Assembly: GCA_021803005.1 (NCBI GenBank)
Contig: JAJZQT010000011.1
Coordinates: 1 to 36,984, forward strand
Origin: Actinomycetes bacterium
Lineage (GTDB): Bacteria; Actinomycetota; Thermoleophilia; BMS3ABIN01
Direction of reading: 5' to 3'
Length of the DNA stretch: 36,984 nt
The notes under the pieces were generated by a model. The model was not told the origin of the DNA and made no database searches. It saw only the letters and a program-made list of their open reading frames with translations. This document shows positions 1 to 7,451 of this stretch, in pieces. A program made the position numbers and the translations under genes. Every line of letters begins with the position of its first letter. Position 1 is the stretch's first letter.

Positions 1-14
1 TATTAGAACTCAGG

Positions 15-200
15 ATGAGGCGCATTTCCATGTGGTGCGGCTTAGGAGGCGAAATGAACATTAGGGGAAAGTGCGGCAGGTTTTATCCAAACCTACAAGG
101 TATACCTGTGCGTCAGGAGGTGGTGGACCTTACCGGTAGCTATTCGAACCTTATAGTCCTAAATCAGCTTGAAAAAGTGGTAAATAGGCTAACTGCTTAG
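15..200 (+). pseudogene. 3' fragment of an unidentified gene, left of the ars operon
   Basis: This open frame reaches back almost to the window edge and stops at 200. Its last 30 or so residues (YSNL, then LNQLEK, then a short tail) recur in a second, shorter fragment at 6593-6673, so this stretch was probably coding. It may be the end of a gene that begins outside the window or a remnant left by recombination. I do not recognise the family. A transposition or recombination gene would fit two broken copies flanking a cargo operon, but no motif in the fragment shows that. The ATG at 15 has no clear ribosome-binding site, and the real start may lie upstream. Confidence 0.35.
118..177 (+). repeat. 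Left copy of a 60-bp imperfect direct repeat flanking the ars operon
   Basis: Positions 118-177 align without gaps to 6591-6650 with about 45 of 60 matches. The last ten bases (CTTGAAAAAG) and TATTCGAAC are the best-kept parts. Both copies are read in the same frame and encode nearly the same peptide (VV...G-S/T-YSNL..LNQLEK). Confidence 0.7.
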
Positions 201-237
201 AAGCCGAACAGAGCACTCCCTTTAATAGGAAACTCTA

Positions 238-267
238 TTGACAAACATCCGCTTATGCGGATATATT
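238..267 (+). promoter_or_regulatory. arsR promoter with ArsR operator in its spacer
   Basis: A consensus -35 (TTGACA, 238-243) and -10 (TATATT, 262-267) are separated by 18 bases. The spacer holds the inverted repeat ATCCG-N6-CGGAT (247-262), as expected for autorepression by an ArsR-type repressor. Initiation about seven bases past the -10 would fall on the ATG at 274, so the message is probably leaderless. Confidence 0.75.
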
Positions 268-273
268 GTTTAT

Positions 274-618
274 ATGAAAAAGACCGCACAACTTTTTAAG
301 GCCCTTTCAGATGATACGCGTCTGCGGATTCTCGGTCTTCTCCTGGCGGGTGAACTCTGCGTTTGTGACCTGGTCGCAATTCTGGATATGCCTCAGTCAA
401 CCGTTTCCCGTCACCTCGCGTACCTGCGCAATGCCGGTTTGGTGAGTGATAATCGACAGGGCGTGTGGATGCATTACCGCCTTGCGGATGATGCGACATC
501 CATATATCAGAACATTTTTGATTTGCTGCGTAAGGATTTTGCCGGATTACCGCAAGTTATTGCTGATCAGAAAGCCCTTCGCGAATACATGTCAAAGAAG
601 CAGGCCACCTGCAGATAA
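274..618 (+). CDS. arsR: ArsR-family arsenical-responsive transcriptional repressor
   Basis: This 114-residue winged-helix protein of the ArsR/SmtB family should repress the ars operon until trivalent arsenic or antimony binds. The metal-sensing motif ELCVCDL is near residues 28-34, followed by the recognition helix (residues about 40-58, containing PQSTVSRHL). The frame is open from a TTG at 238, but that codon belongs to the -35 box. I therefore start at the ATG at 274, which coincides with the predicted transcription start. Length is normal for the family. It is followed by a second operator copy and then arsC, so it probably controls two promoters. Confidence 0.9.
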   Translation: MKKTAQLFKALSDDTRLRILGLLLAGELCVCDLVAILDMPQSTVSRHLAYLRNAGLVSDNRQGVWMHYRLADDATSIYQNIFDLLRKDFAGLPQVIADQKALREYMSKKQATCR

Positions 619-629
619 TTTTTTTTAGT

Positions 630-656
630 TATAATATCCGTTTATCCGGATAGTAT
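630..656 (+). promoter_or_regulatory. Second ArsR-type operator, between arsR and arsC
   Basis: ATCCG-N6-CGGAT recurs at 636-651, with TTAT shared in the six-base centre. It is bordered by -10-like hexamers (TATAAT at 630-635, TAGTAT at 651-656); no strong -35 is visible. This could be an internal repressed promoter or an accessory binding site. Confidence 0.6.
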
Positions 657-677
657 AGAGATATTCAAGGAGTTCAT

Positions 678-1115
678 ATGAAAAAGAAGGCACTATTTCT
701 TTGTACCGGCAATTCCGCACGCAGCCAAATGGCTGAAGGGTTGGTCAATCACGATTTTGCCGGAACGATTGAGGCATTTTCAGCCGGAACCGATCCCCAG
801 GGTTTAAATAAATACGCTGTGCAGGCTATGTCTGAGCTCGGCATCGATATCAGCAGCAGCGCTTCTAAACATATCAGCAAATATGAAGGCCAGACCTTCG
901 ATTACGTCATCACCCTTTGCGACGATGCCAATGAGAACTGCCCGGTCTTCTTCGGGGGCGTCAAACGTCTTCATATGGGTTTTCCCGACCCTGCCAAGGC
1001 AACGGGGAGCGATGAGGAGATCCTGGTGGAATTTAGCCGTATTCGCGACAAAATCCGCGCGCGGATGAACGGCTTCTTCGAGAGTGAGCTAACAACTGAT
1101 TTCAGAGGGAGATGA
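678..1115 (+). CDS. arsC: Arsenate reductase, thioredoxin-coupled type
   Basis: This 145-residue protein should reduce arsenate to arsenite in the cytoplasm so that Acr3 can export it. It has the low-molecular-weight phosphatase P-loop C9-T-G-N-S-A-R-S. The second and third redox cysteines are C81 and C88, in the LCDDANENC segment typical of thioredoxin-linked (Staphylococcus pI258/Bacillus) ArsC rather than the glutaredoxin-linked class. AAGGAG sits upstream of the ATG. The stop is one base before the acr3 start, so the two genes are translationally close. All three catalytic cysteines are present, so it should be active. Confidence 0.93.
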   Translation: MKKKALFLCTGNSARSQMAEGLVNHDFAGTIEAFSAGTDPQGLNKYAVQAMSELGIDISSSASKHISKYEGQTFDYVITLCDDANENCPVFFGGVKRLHMGFPDPAKATGSDEEILVEFSRIRDKIRARMNGFFESELTTDFRGR

Positions 1116-1116
1116 T

Positions 1117-2190
1117 ATGACTTCCGGTGTGAGCAAAAAGCTTTCGTTTCTCGACACCTATCTGACCCTGTGGATCTTCACGGCCATGGCGGTTGGTGTA
1201 GGGGCCGGCTACCTTATTCCAGGGGTAGAAGATTTCATCAACTCTTTTTCAGTGGGTACCACCAACGTTCCCATAGCCATCGGTCTGATTCTGATGATGT
1301 ACCCGCCTTTTGCCAAGGTCAGATACGAGGATATGGGTGAAGTATTCAGGAATAAAAAAATACTAGGGTTGTCCCTATTTCAGAACTGGGTTATCGGCCC
1401 TGTCCTGATGTTCGCGCTGGCGATTATATTTCTGCACGGTTACCCGGAATACATGGCTGGAGTGATCATGATCGGCCTGGCCCGCTGCATCGCCATGGTC
1501 ATAGTCTGGAACGAACTGGCCAAGGGCGATACCGAATACGCCGCCGGGCTGGTGGCCTTGAATAGCGTTTTCCAGGTACTTTTTTATAGCGTCTATGCCT
1601 GGGTCTTCATCACCATACTGCCGCCCATATTTGGTTTTGCGAGCACGACAGTCGACATTGGCATCGGACAGATCGCCAAGAGTGTCTTGATATACCTGGG
1701 CATTCCCTTCGCTGCCGGGGCTATCACCCGCCTTATCGGAGTTAAGTTGATGGGCCGGGAACGCTACCATGCCGAATTTGTACCTAAAATCAGTCCGATC
1801 ACGTTGGTGGCGCTGCTGTTTACCATAGTTGTGATGTTCAGCCTCAAGGGAAATCTGATTGTGCAGATACCTTTGGACGTGTTGCTGATCGCAGTCCCAC
1901 TTGGAATTTACTTTGTAGTGATGTTCGTCGTCTCGTTTTTCATGGGCAAGAAGGTGGGAGCCGACTATAGCAAGTCCACCACCCTGGCCTTCACCGCCGC
2001 CAGCAATAATTTCGAGCTGGCGATCGCCGTATCCGTGGCTGTCTTTGGCCTGAGTTCCGGGGAGGCGTTTGCCGGAGTAGTCGGCCCGTTAGTGGAGGTG
2101 CCGGTCATGATTGGGTTGGTCAATGTGGCTTTCTGGTTCCAGCGGCGGTATTTTCGCGAGTCTGCGCTCGCTTTTACAAAGGAGGGATGA
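1117..2190 (+). CDS. acr3: Arsenite efflux transporter, Acr3 family (first copy)
   Basis: This is an integral membrane permease of the bile/arsenite/riboflavin transporter superfamily that exports arsenite. It has 357 residues and about ten hydrophobic segments. The conserved Acr3 cysteine is C124 in [11 protein letters not shown], followed by the family's NELAKGD segment. Late in the protein comes the [14 protein letters not shown] motif. Length fits Acr3. It starts one base after the arsC stop and ends just before the usp gene. A second Acr3 gene lies 3 kb downstream after arsA, which is unusual redundancy within one operon. Confidence 0.93.
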   Translation: MTSGVSKKLSFLDTYLTLWIFTAMAVGVGAGYLIPGVEDFINSFSVGTTNVPIAIGLILMMYPPFAKVRYEDMGEVFRNKKILGLSLFQNWVIGPVLMFALAIIFLHGYPEYMAGVIMIGLARCIAMVIVWNELAKGDTEYAAGLVALNSVFQVLFYSVYAWVFITILPPIFGFASTTVDIGIGQIAKSVLIYLGIPFAAGAITRLIGVKLMGRERYHAEFVPKISPITLVALLFTIVVMFSLKGNLIVQIPLDVLLIAVPLGIYFVVMFVVSFFMGKKVGADYSKSTTLAFTAASNNFELAIAVSVAVFGLSSGEAFAGVVGPLVEVPVMIGLVNVAFWFQRRYFRESALAFTKEG

Positions 2191-2193
2191 CAA

Positions 2194-3057
2194 ATGTTTG
2201 AAAAGATTTTGATTGCTACTGACATGTCGCCTGCAGCTGACTGCCTTGTGCAGTGTGCGGCGGAACTAAAAACGCTTGGGCTAAGGAAAGCAGTCCTGGC
2301 CCACGTAGTTTATGTGGCCAACACTCCCGGCCTGGAGGAACTTCTCAAGGAAAAGGCCAGTCCACAACTTGAACGTCAGAAGAAGCTGCTTGAAAAGCAG
2401 GGCATAGCAGTTGACATTGCGCTAGAGCTGGGTATTCCTGCACACGACCTGGAAGACCTCGCGGACCGGCATGGCGCAGACGCCATCCTCATCGGCTCTC
2501 GCGGCCACGGCCTCGCCCGTTCAGCACTTGGAGGTGTCTCTTTCAAGCTGCTGCAGATAACCAGACACCCTGTGTTCCTTTCTCGTATCAATGTGGAAGG
2601 TGAAGGAGACCAGTGCCGCATCTCAGTCTGTATAAGACCGTTTGAGAAGATACTTTTCCCCACCGACTTCTCTGATACCAGCGAGCGGGCGTTTTCATAT
2701 CTCTTAAATATTTGCAAAGAAGGTGTTCCGGCTGTGACCCTGATGCATGTCATGGAAAGTCAGCATGCTGTTCACCTTCCGAAGAAATCGTTGGAAGAGC
2801 AAAAGACACTTGACCTAGAGCGCCTCAGGTCTATGCAGGAGCAGTTGGAGCGACTGGGCTGCCGGGTGTCGACCGAATGGGTCAGCGGTAGCCCGGGAGA
2901 CGAGATCGTCGACATGACCAAAACAGGCAACTATTCCCTTGTAGTCATGGGTAACCATGGCAAGGGATTGTTTCGTGAGGCGCTATTCGGAAGCGTAGCC
3001 AATGAAGTGGCGCGTGGTGCTGAAGTGCCAGTGCTGTTTATTCCGGCGATACGATAA
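2194..3057 (+). CDS. Tandem universal-stress-protein (UspA) domain protein
   Basis: Two UspA domains make up this 287-residue protein (residues about 1-135 and 148-287). Each begins with an FEKIL-type strand followed by D-S/T. The second domain carries a textbook ATP-binding loop G-x2-G-x9-G-S (GNHGKGLFREALFGS). The first has a degenerate version (GSRGHGLARSALGG). GGAGG precedes the ATG, and the gene starts three bases after acr3 ends. The family binds ATP and supports stress survival. A direct role in arsenic handling is inferred only from its position between acr3 and arsD. Confidence 0.85.
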   Translation: MFEKILIATDMSPAADCLVQCAAELKTLGLRKAVLAHVVYVANTPGLEELLKEKASPQLERQKKLLEKQGIAVDIALELGIPAHDLEDLADRHGADAILIGSRGHGLARSALGGVSFKLLQITRHPVFLSRINVEGEGDQCRISVCIRPFEKILFPTDFSDTSERAFSYLLNICKEGVPAVTLMHVMESQHAVHLPKKSLEEQKTLDLERLRSMQEQLERLGCRVSTEWVSGSPGDEIVDMTKTGNYSLVVMGNHGKGLFREALFGSVANEVARGAEVPVLFIPAIR

Positions 3058-3101
3058 ACAACAAGAAGCAAATTAGTATCTAAAAACGAAAGGAAGAAAT
3101 C

Positions 3102-3542
3102 ATGAAGATTGAACTATTCGAACCAGCAATGTGCTGCTCCAGCGGCGTCTGCGGACCGTCCGTCGACCCAAAGCTGGTCAAGTTGCAGGAAACGCTGAGA
3201 TTAATCGAGGAAAAGGGTGCAGGGGCAATAAAGGTGAACCGCTACAACCTCTCAAATGATCTTGACGCGTTCGCGAAAAACGCCGCCATCGGCGAGGTGC
3301 TGAAAGAGCAGGGACCTCACGCTCTTCCGATGATATATATTGACGGCGAGGTCATCGCCGAGCACGAGTATCCGACTACCGATGAGTGGCAAGCAGCCCT
3401 AAAGGCACGGGGTGTTGAAATCGATCTTAACTCTCCATCAAAGACCGATAATCCCTGTTGCCCGTTACCATCGTCAAATGATGAATCTTGCTGCCCGCCA
3501 TCGTCGGAATCCTCGGATTGTGGGCCGGGCTGCAACTGTTAA
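3102..3542 (+). CDS. arsD: ArsD arsenic metallochaperone with extra Cys-rich tail
   Basis: ArsD is a cytosolic chaperone that carries trivalent arsenic to the ArsA ATPase. The thioredoxin-like core has the essential vicinal pair C11-C12 and C17, one residue earlier than in the plasmid R773 protein. The tail after residue 115 adds CC pairs at 119-120 and 130-131 and single cysteines at 140, 144 and 146, separated by Ser/Pro/Asp linkers. Total length is 146 residues against about 120 for the classic protein. AGGA precedes the ATG. arsA follows ten bases after the stop, the usual arsDA pairing. Confidence 0.92.
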   Translation: MKIELFEPAMCCSSGVCGPSVDPKLVKLQETLRLIEEKGAGAIKVNRYNLSNDLDAFAKNAAIGEVLKEQGPHALPMIYIDGEVIAEHEYPTTDEWQAALKARGVEIDLNSPSKTDNPCCPLPSSNDESCCPPSSESSDCGPGCNC

Positions 3543-3552
3543 GGGGCTGTTT

Positions 3553-5286
3553 ATGGAATTCCTAAAACAACCCACACGCAATCTGTTCTTCACTGGCAAG
3601 GGTGGTGTCGGCAAGACGACCACCGCCACGTCTACGGCCATCGCCTTGGCCGACCGCGGACTCAAGGTACTTTTAGTCAGTACCGACCCGGCCTCCAATC
3701 TGGATGAGGTGCTGGGAACGCCACTGTCGCAGGGAGGTACCGAGATACAATCCGTGCCAGGACTGATCGCTATGAACATCGAACCGGCAGAAGCGGCTGC
3801 CGCCTACCGTGAGCGAGTTGTTGGCCCATACCGCGAATCGCTGCCAGCCGAAGCTATTGCCAGTATAGAGGAGCAGCTATCCGGAGCCTGTACTGTCGAG
3901 ATTGCCGCCTTCGATGAATTCGCCAAGCTGCTTGGCGGTCCTGATGATGGAAGCCGCTTCGACCACATCGTATTCGATACTGCGCCGACCGGCCATACAT
4001 TGAGACTCCTGGAGTTACCAGCCGCCTGGAGCGATTTCATTGCCGAGAGTGTCGGCGGCACCTCTTGCCTTGGCCCATTATCCGGCCTGGGGGCACAGAA
4101 GGAGATGTACGCTAAAACCCGCGCCGCCCTGGCGGACGCGGCGCTGACCACTATCATCGTCGTCAGCCGCCCGGATGAAAGCTCGCTGACGGAAGCAGCT
4201 CGAACGTCAGGGGAACTTGCGGAGCTCAACATCATGAATCAGGTGTTGTTGCTAAACGGCCTTTTCGTTGCCGAGGACACCGGCGACCCCCTGGCTACAG
4301 CCCTGACCGATCGCTGCCAAGCTGCAATTGACTCGATTCCGGCTGTTCTGGCCGAACTGCCGAGAACCGAACTGCCTCTTGCACAGGAGGCCATGCTTGG
4401 TGTCGATTCCCTACGCCGATTCCTTGGCGGTGAAAGCTCCGCAGCGTCTTTGGTAACGACTGCTTCATCCGCAGTCAGCCTTAAGACAAAGTATCCATCA
4501 CTAGATGACCTGACTGCTGAAATCGCCGGCGGCGGCAAAGGTGTCGTTATGACTTTGGGGAAAGGTGGCGTCGGTAAGACAACCCTTGCCGCCGCCATTG
4601 CTCTCCGGCTGGTCCGGATGGGCCACGCGGTTCATCTAACCACGACCGACCCGGCGGCCCACGTTGAAGCAACCGTAGGGCGCGATGTAAAGGGACTGAC
4701 CATCAGCCGTATCGACCCCCAGGCCGAAACCAAAGCCTACTCAGACGAGGTTATGGCTACGGCCGGTGCCAATCTCGACGAACAGGGCCGAGCGCTGCTG
4801 GAAGAGGACCTGCGTTCCCCCTGCACTGAGGAGATAGCGGTCTTCCGTGCCTTTGCCCACACGGTTGCTGAGGGTCTGGATGCCTTTGTCGTCATTGACA
4901 CGGCACCTACCGGCCATACATTGCTGTTGCTTGACGCTGCCGAGGCTTATCACCGCCAGGTGTCACAGACCATGGCGGAACTTCCCGAAGCAGTGCGCCA
5001 GCTGCTACCACGGTTACGCGATCCCGAATTCACGAAAGCGTTGGTTGTGACCCTACCGGAAGCAACACCGGTACATGAGGCTGCCGCCTTGCAGGAAGAC
5101 CTGCGGCGGGCGGAAATCGAGCCATACGCCTGGATTATCAACCAAAGCCTGGCGCCGCTTTCTATCAGCGATCCCGTTCTTGGTAGACGGAGAGATCAGG
5201 AAACCCGTTTTATAGAAGAGGCACAGAATCTGGCCGCTCGCAGCTTCCTGGTTCCTTGGCTGGCTGAGCCTTTGCTTCTGAAATAG
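3553..5286 (+). CDS. arsA: Arsenite-stimulated ATPase ArsA (two-domain)
   Basis: This soluble pump ATPase should couple ATP hydrolysis to arsenite export. It has 577 residues with two homologous halves. Each has a deviant Walker A, GKGGVGKTT (about residues 15-23 and 336-344), and the DTAPTGHTL switch motif. Cysteines in the contexts GACTVEIA, GTSCLGP and SPCTEEIA match the metalloid-binding positions of ArsA. The frame is open upstream to 3412, inside arsD. The ATG at 3553 gives the expected N-terminus and follows AAGGGG. ArsA classically energises ArsB. With no ArsB here, it probably works with one of the Acr3 proteins. Confidence 0.92.
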   Translation: MEFLKQPTRNLFFTGKGGVGKTTTATSTAIALADRGLKVLLVSTDPASNLDEVLGTPLSQGGTEIQSVPGLIAMNIEPAEAAAAYRERVVGPYRESLPAEAIASIEEQLSGACTVEIAAFDEFAKLLGGPDDGSRFDHIVFDTAPTGHTLRLLELPAAWSDFIAESVGGTSCLGPLSGLGAQKEMYAKTRAALADAALTTIIVVSRPDESSLTEAARTSGELAELNIMNQVLLLNGLFVAEDTGDPLATALTDRCQAAIDSIPAVLAELPRTELPLAQEAMLGVDSLRRFLGGESSAASLVTTASSAVSLKTKYPSLDDLTAEIAGGGKGVVMTLGKGGVGKTTLAAAIALRLVRMGHAVHLTTTDPAAHVEATVGRDVKGLTISRIDPQAETKAYSDEVMATAGANLDEQGRALLEEDLRSPCTEEIAVFRAFAHTVAEGLDAFVVIDTAPTGHTLLLLDAAEAYHRQVSQTMAELPEAVRQLLPRLRDPEFTKALVVTLPEATPVHEAAALQEDLRRAEIEPYAWIINQSLAPLSISDPVLGRRRDQETRFIEEAQNLAARSFLVPWLAEPLLLK

Positions 5287-5385
5287 AGCAATAAGAAATC
5301 GGCTCCGTGTTTGCCGTGATGGGATGAGTCGTTGAAATATTAGGAAATATCAGGGTAAGCGAACAGACCCATAAAGGATGATAAT

Positions 5386-6468
5386 ATGGCCGATTCCGAG
5401 AACGCCAAGGTGTCAGTCGCAGCAAAAATATCGGTCCTCGACCGGTATCTGACGCTCTGGGTACTTGCCGCGATGGTACTCGGCGTCAGTATCGGCTGGT
5501 TGTTTCCGGGCATCGACTCCCTAGTCAAGCGCACGGAGATCGACGGGGTATCAGTACCCATATTCCTCGGACTGCTCGCGATGATGTATCCCGTCTTCCT
5601 GAAGGTGCGTTACGAGCGCGTCCGGCCAGGAACGATTCGGCTCTCGGCATTGGTCCTTTCGCTTGTCCTGACGTGGGGCGTCGGCCCTCTCATCATGTAT
5701 GTGGTTGCCCATGCCATGCTGCCTGACCTCCCACACTATCGAACGGGCTTGATTCTTATCGGCATCGCGCCGTGTATTGGCATGGTTCTCGTCTGGAACA
5801 TGTTGGCGGAAGGCGACAACGAACTCGCAGCTGTCCTCGTGGCGCTCAACTCGGTCATCCAGGTCTTCTTCTTCTCCGTCCTCGGCTGGTTCTATTTGAC
5901 GCTGCTGCCTCGTTGGACCGGCGGGGAGTCGGCACAACTGCAGGCGTCGACTTGGGAGATCGCAAAGAGCGTTGTCCTCTTTCTGGGAATTCCGCTCATG
6001 CTTGGCTATACCACCCGCAGAATAATGCTCCGACGGCGCGGTCAGTCTTGGTACGAAGAGCGTTTCCTCCCGCGCATCGGCAAGATCCCACTTGCCGGTT
6101 TGCTGTATACGATTGTCCTCACCTTCGCGTTGCAGGGCCAGAAGATTGTTCAACTACCGCTCGACGTTCTCCGCATCGCATTGCCGCTAGTGACCTTTTT
6201 CTTCGTTGCGTTCTTTACCGCATTCTCCATCGCCAGGCTGCTCGGACATCCGTATCGCGAAAACGCGGCGATCGCGTTCACCGCGTCGTCGAACAATTTC
6301 GAGCTGGCGATCGCAGTAGCTATCGCCGTGTGGGGAGTCACCTCGCCCGAAGCGCTGGCTACGACCGTAGGCCCACTCATTGAAATCCCAGTTCTCATGT
6401 CGCTGGTTTATGTGAGCCTGTGGCTTCGGAGACGATTCTCAGACGACCCGCCTGAAAGAGAAATGTAA
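5386..6468 (+). CDS. acr3: Arsenite efflux transporter, Acr3 family (second copy)
   Basis: This second Acr3 permease has 360 residues and about ten hydrophobic segments. The conserved cysteine is C130 in APCIGMVLVWN, and the protein ends with [18 protein letters not shown] and a basic tail. It is clearly related to the copy at 1117 but diverged throughout, and its codons look richer in G+C, so a separate origin is more likely than recent tandem duplication. AAGGATG precedes the ATG. A 99-base gap follows arsA, where I see no strong promoter. It is the last gene of the cassette before the right repeat fragment. Confidence 0.92.
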   Translation: MADSENAKVSVAAKISVLDRYLTLWVLAAMVLGVSIGWLFPGIDSLVKRTEIDGVSVPIFLGLLAMMYPVFLKVRYERVRPGTIRLSALVLSLVLTWGVGPLIMYVVAHAMLPDLPHYRTGLILIGIAPCIGMVLVWNMLAEGDNELAAVLVALNSVIQVFFFSVLGWFYLTLLPRWTGGESAQLQASTWEIAKSVVLFLGIPLMLGYTTRRIMLRRRGQSWYEERFLPRIGKIPLAGLLYTIVLTFALQGQKIVQLPLDVLRIALPLVTFFFVAFFTAFSIARLLGHPYRENAAIAFTASSNNFELAIAVAIAVWGVTSPEALATTVGPLIEIPVLMSLVYVSLWLRRRFSDDPPEREM

Positions 6469-6557
6469 TTTTGACCTTTTCACAACATTGACACAACCAT
6501 AAATCGAGCACGAAAGCTCGAACTTCGGTAAGGCGTCATCGATATAGCAACAAAAAT

Positions 6558-6575
6558 ATGGCTTAACAAAGCCAT
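6558..6575 (-). terminator. Intrinsic terminator, best oriented for the leftward operon
   Basis: ATGGCTT and AAGCCAT form a 7-bp stem around a four-base loop. On the minus strand it is followed by ATTTTTGTT, a good U-tract, so it should end the transcript from the genes at 6.7-10.5 kb. On the plus strand only TTTCT follows, so it could weakly end the ars operon as well. Confidence 0.6.
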
Positions 6576-6590
6576 TTCTGAGGGGTAAAT

Positions 6591-6650
6591 AGGTGGTGGG
6601 CGTAATCGGCACTTATTCGAACTTATATATGCTGAATCAGCTTGAAAAAG
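6591..6650 (+). repeat. Right copy of the 60-bp imperfect direct repeat flanking the ars operon
   Basis: This matches 118-177 at about three quarters of positions without gaps, in the same orientation and reading frame. A stop codon lies immediately upstream in the coding frame (6590-6592), so this copy is truncated. Confidence 0.7.
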
Positions 6651-6673
6651 CCGTTATGGCGGCGGTGGCTTGA
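6593..6673 (+). pseudogene. Short 3' gene remnant homologous to the fragment at 15-200
   Basis: Twenty-six codons followed by TGA encode VVGVIGTYSNL..LNQLEK and a short alanine-rich tail, the same C-terminus as the fragment on the far side of the ars operon. There is no start codon with a ribosome-binding site, and an in-frame stop lies directly upstream. It is therefore a remnant rather than a gene. The parent gene is not recognised. Confidence 0.4.
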
Positions 6674-6680
6674 TGTTGAG

Positions 6681-7367
6681 TTAGGCCATTGTCGCTGCGT
6701 GAGCCAGCACAGAGCGTGTGCGGTCCTCCGCGGGATAAACGGTATCAGCGATGTCGGCAATTTCCTGCCACGATACGTCCGGCTTATACTTGGCCAACCC
6801 TAGTTTAAGAACCTGGACGTTCGGCGGGCTAACAAATCCAAGATCTTTGAATAGCAATTTTGCCCAAACCTTGGCGATATTCTTTGTTCTTTCCATTTGT
6901 TCGCGATCAAAATCCAAGGTAAGCTTTGCTTCATAAATTAGCAGATCGTCATCGATGCAGATCGCTAGGTCAGGTTTTGCGTTGAACATTCCCTGTAACG
7001 CGCCGTATACACGTCCTTCATCCCGACTCAATACATTACCGGCTTTTTGGCGAATCTGCTTTGGGTGGGTCATTGAGCTGTTATTTAGACCTTCGGGAAG
7101 TTCGGTATAGAGACGGCATTCGAATACGTCCTCTTGCGCCATAAGCATGCGAACAAGTTCGTCTAGGAATTGGCCAGTGTTTGGTTTTCGTGCATAGTAG
7201 GCGTCTCGCAGGAGCGCTACTTCTGCATAAATTCGGTACGAGTACTGTTTAATTGGACGCCGTAGATACGTGCTGAGCGCATAGTTATCATCCATCGGTT
7301 CATGAAGCAATCTAAAAAGGTGGGAACAGACATATCTTTCTTCTCGATTATAGACATCGTAATCCAT
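6681..7367 (-). CDS. Predicted PD-(D/E)XK nuclease-like protein
   Basis: I do not recognise a named family for this 228-residue protein. Residues 132-148 read PD133L...LLIYE146AK148LT, the D...ExK spacing of a PD-(D/E)XK nuclease core. The helix that follows, rich in charged residues and Gln157, also fits. The N-terminal 125 residues are alpha-helical in character and could be a sensor or target-recognition part. AAGGAG precedes the ATG. It lies 84 bases downstream of the E2-like gene on the same strand and ahead of a terminator, so it may be the last gene of that operon. The palindrome at 7405-7420 in the gap could give it separate control. Nuclease activity is inference. Confidence 0.55.
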   Translation of the reverse strand: MDYDVYNREERYVCSHLFRLLHEPMDDNYALSTYLRRPIKQYSYRIYAEVALLRDAYYARKPNTGQFLDELVRMLMAQEDVFECRLYTELPEGLNNSSMTHPKQIRQKAGNVLSRDEGRVYGALQGMFNAKPDLAICIDDDLLIYEAKLTLDFDREQMERTKNIAKVWAKLLFKDLGFVSPPNVQVLKLGLAKYKPDVSWQEIADIADTVYPAEDRTRSVLAHAATMA

Positions 7368-7404
7368 TTAGAGGCTCCTTATCTGGACCTTACTTCTTAC
7401 AAAT

Positions 7405-7420
7405 AACTTGCAAGCAAGTT
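7405..7420. promoter_or_regulatory. Perfect 16-bp palindrome upstream of the nuclease-like gene
   Basis: AACTTGC-AA-GCAAGTT is a perfect 7-2-7 palindrome in the gap between the E2-like gene and the nuclease-like gene. No U-tract follows on either strand, so an operator is likelier than a terminator. The binding protein is unknown. It does not match the operator proposed for the LexA-like gene. Confidence 0.4.
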
Positions 7421-7451
7421 CGGCAAATAGTGGACTTATAATTTTTTAATT

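Noticed and set aside
6594-6602. Nine-base match (TGGTGGGCG) to the tRNA-Val 3' end, a possible attL
   Set aside because: It is short, does not continue into the T arm, and is explained by the ars-flanking repeat, whose left copy lacks it. Nine bases is within chance for the window.
7405-7420. Palindrome as the end of the E2/MBL transcript
   Set aside because: No U-tract follows on the minus strand. The hairpin at 6558-6575 is a much better terminator, so I list this as a possible operator.
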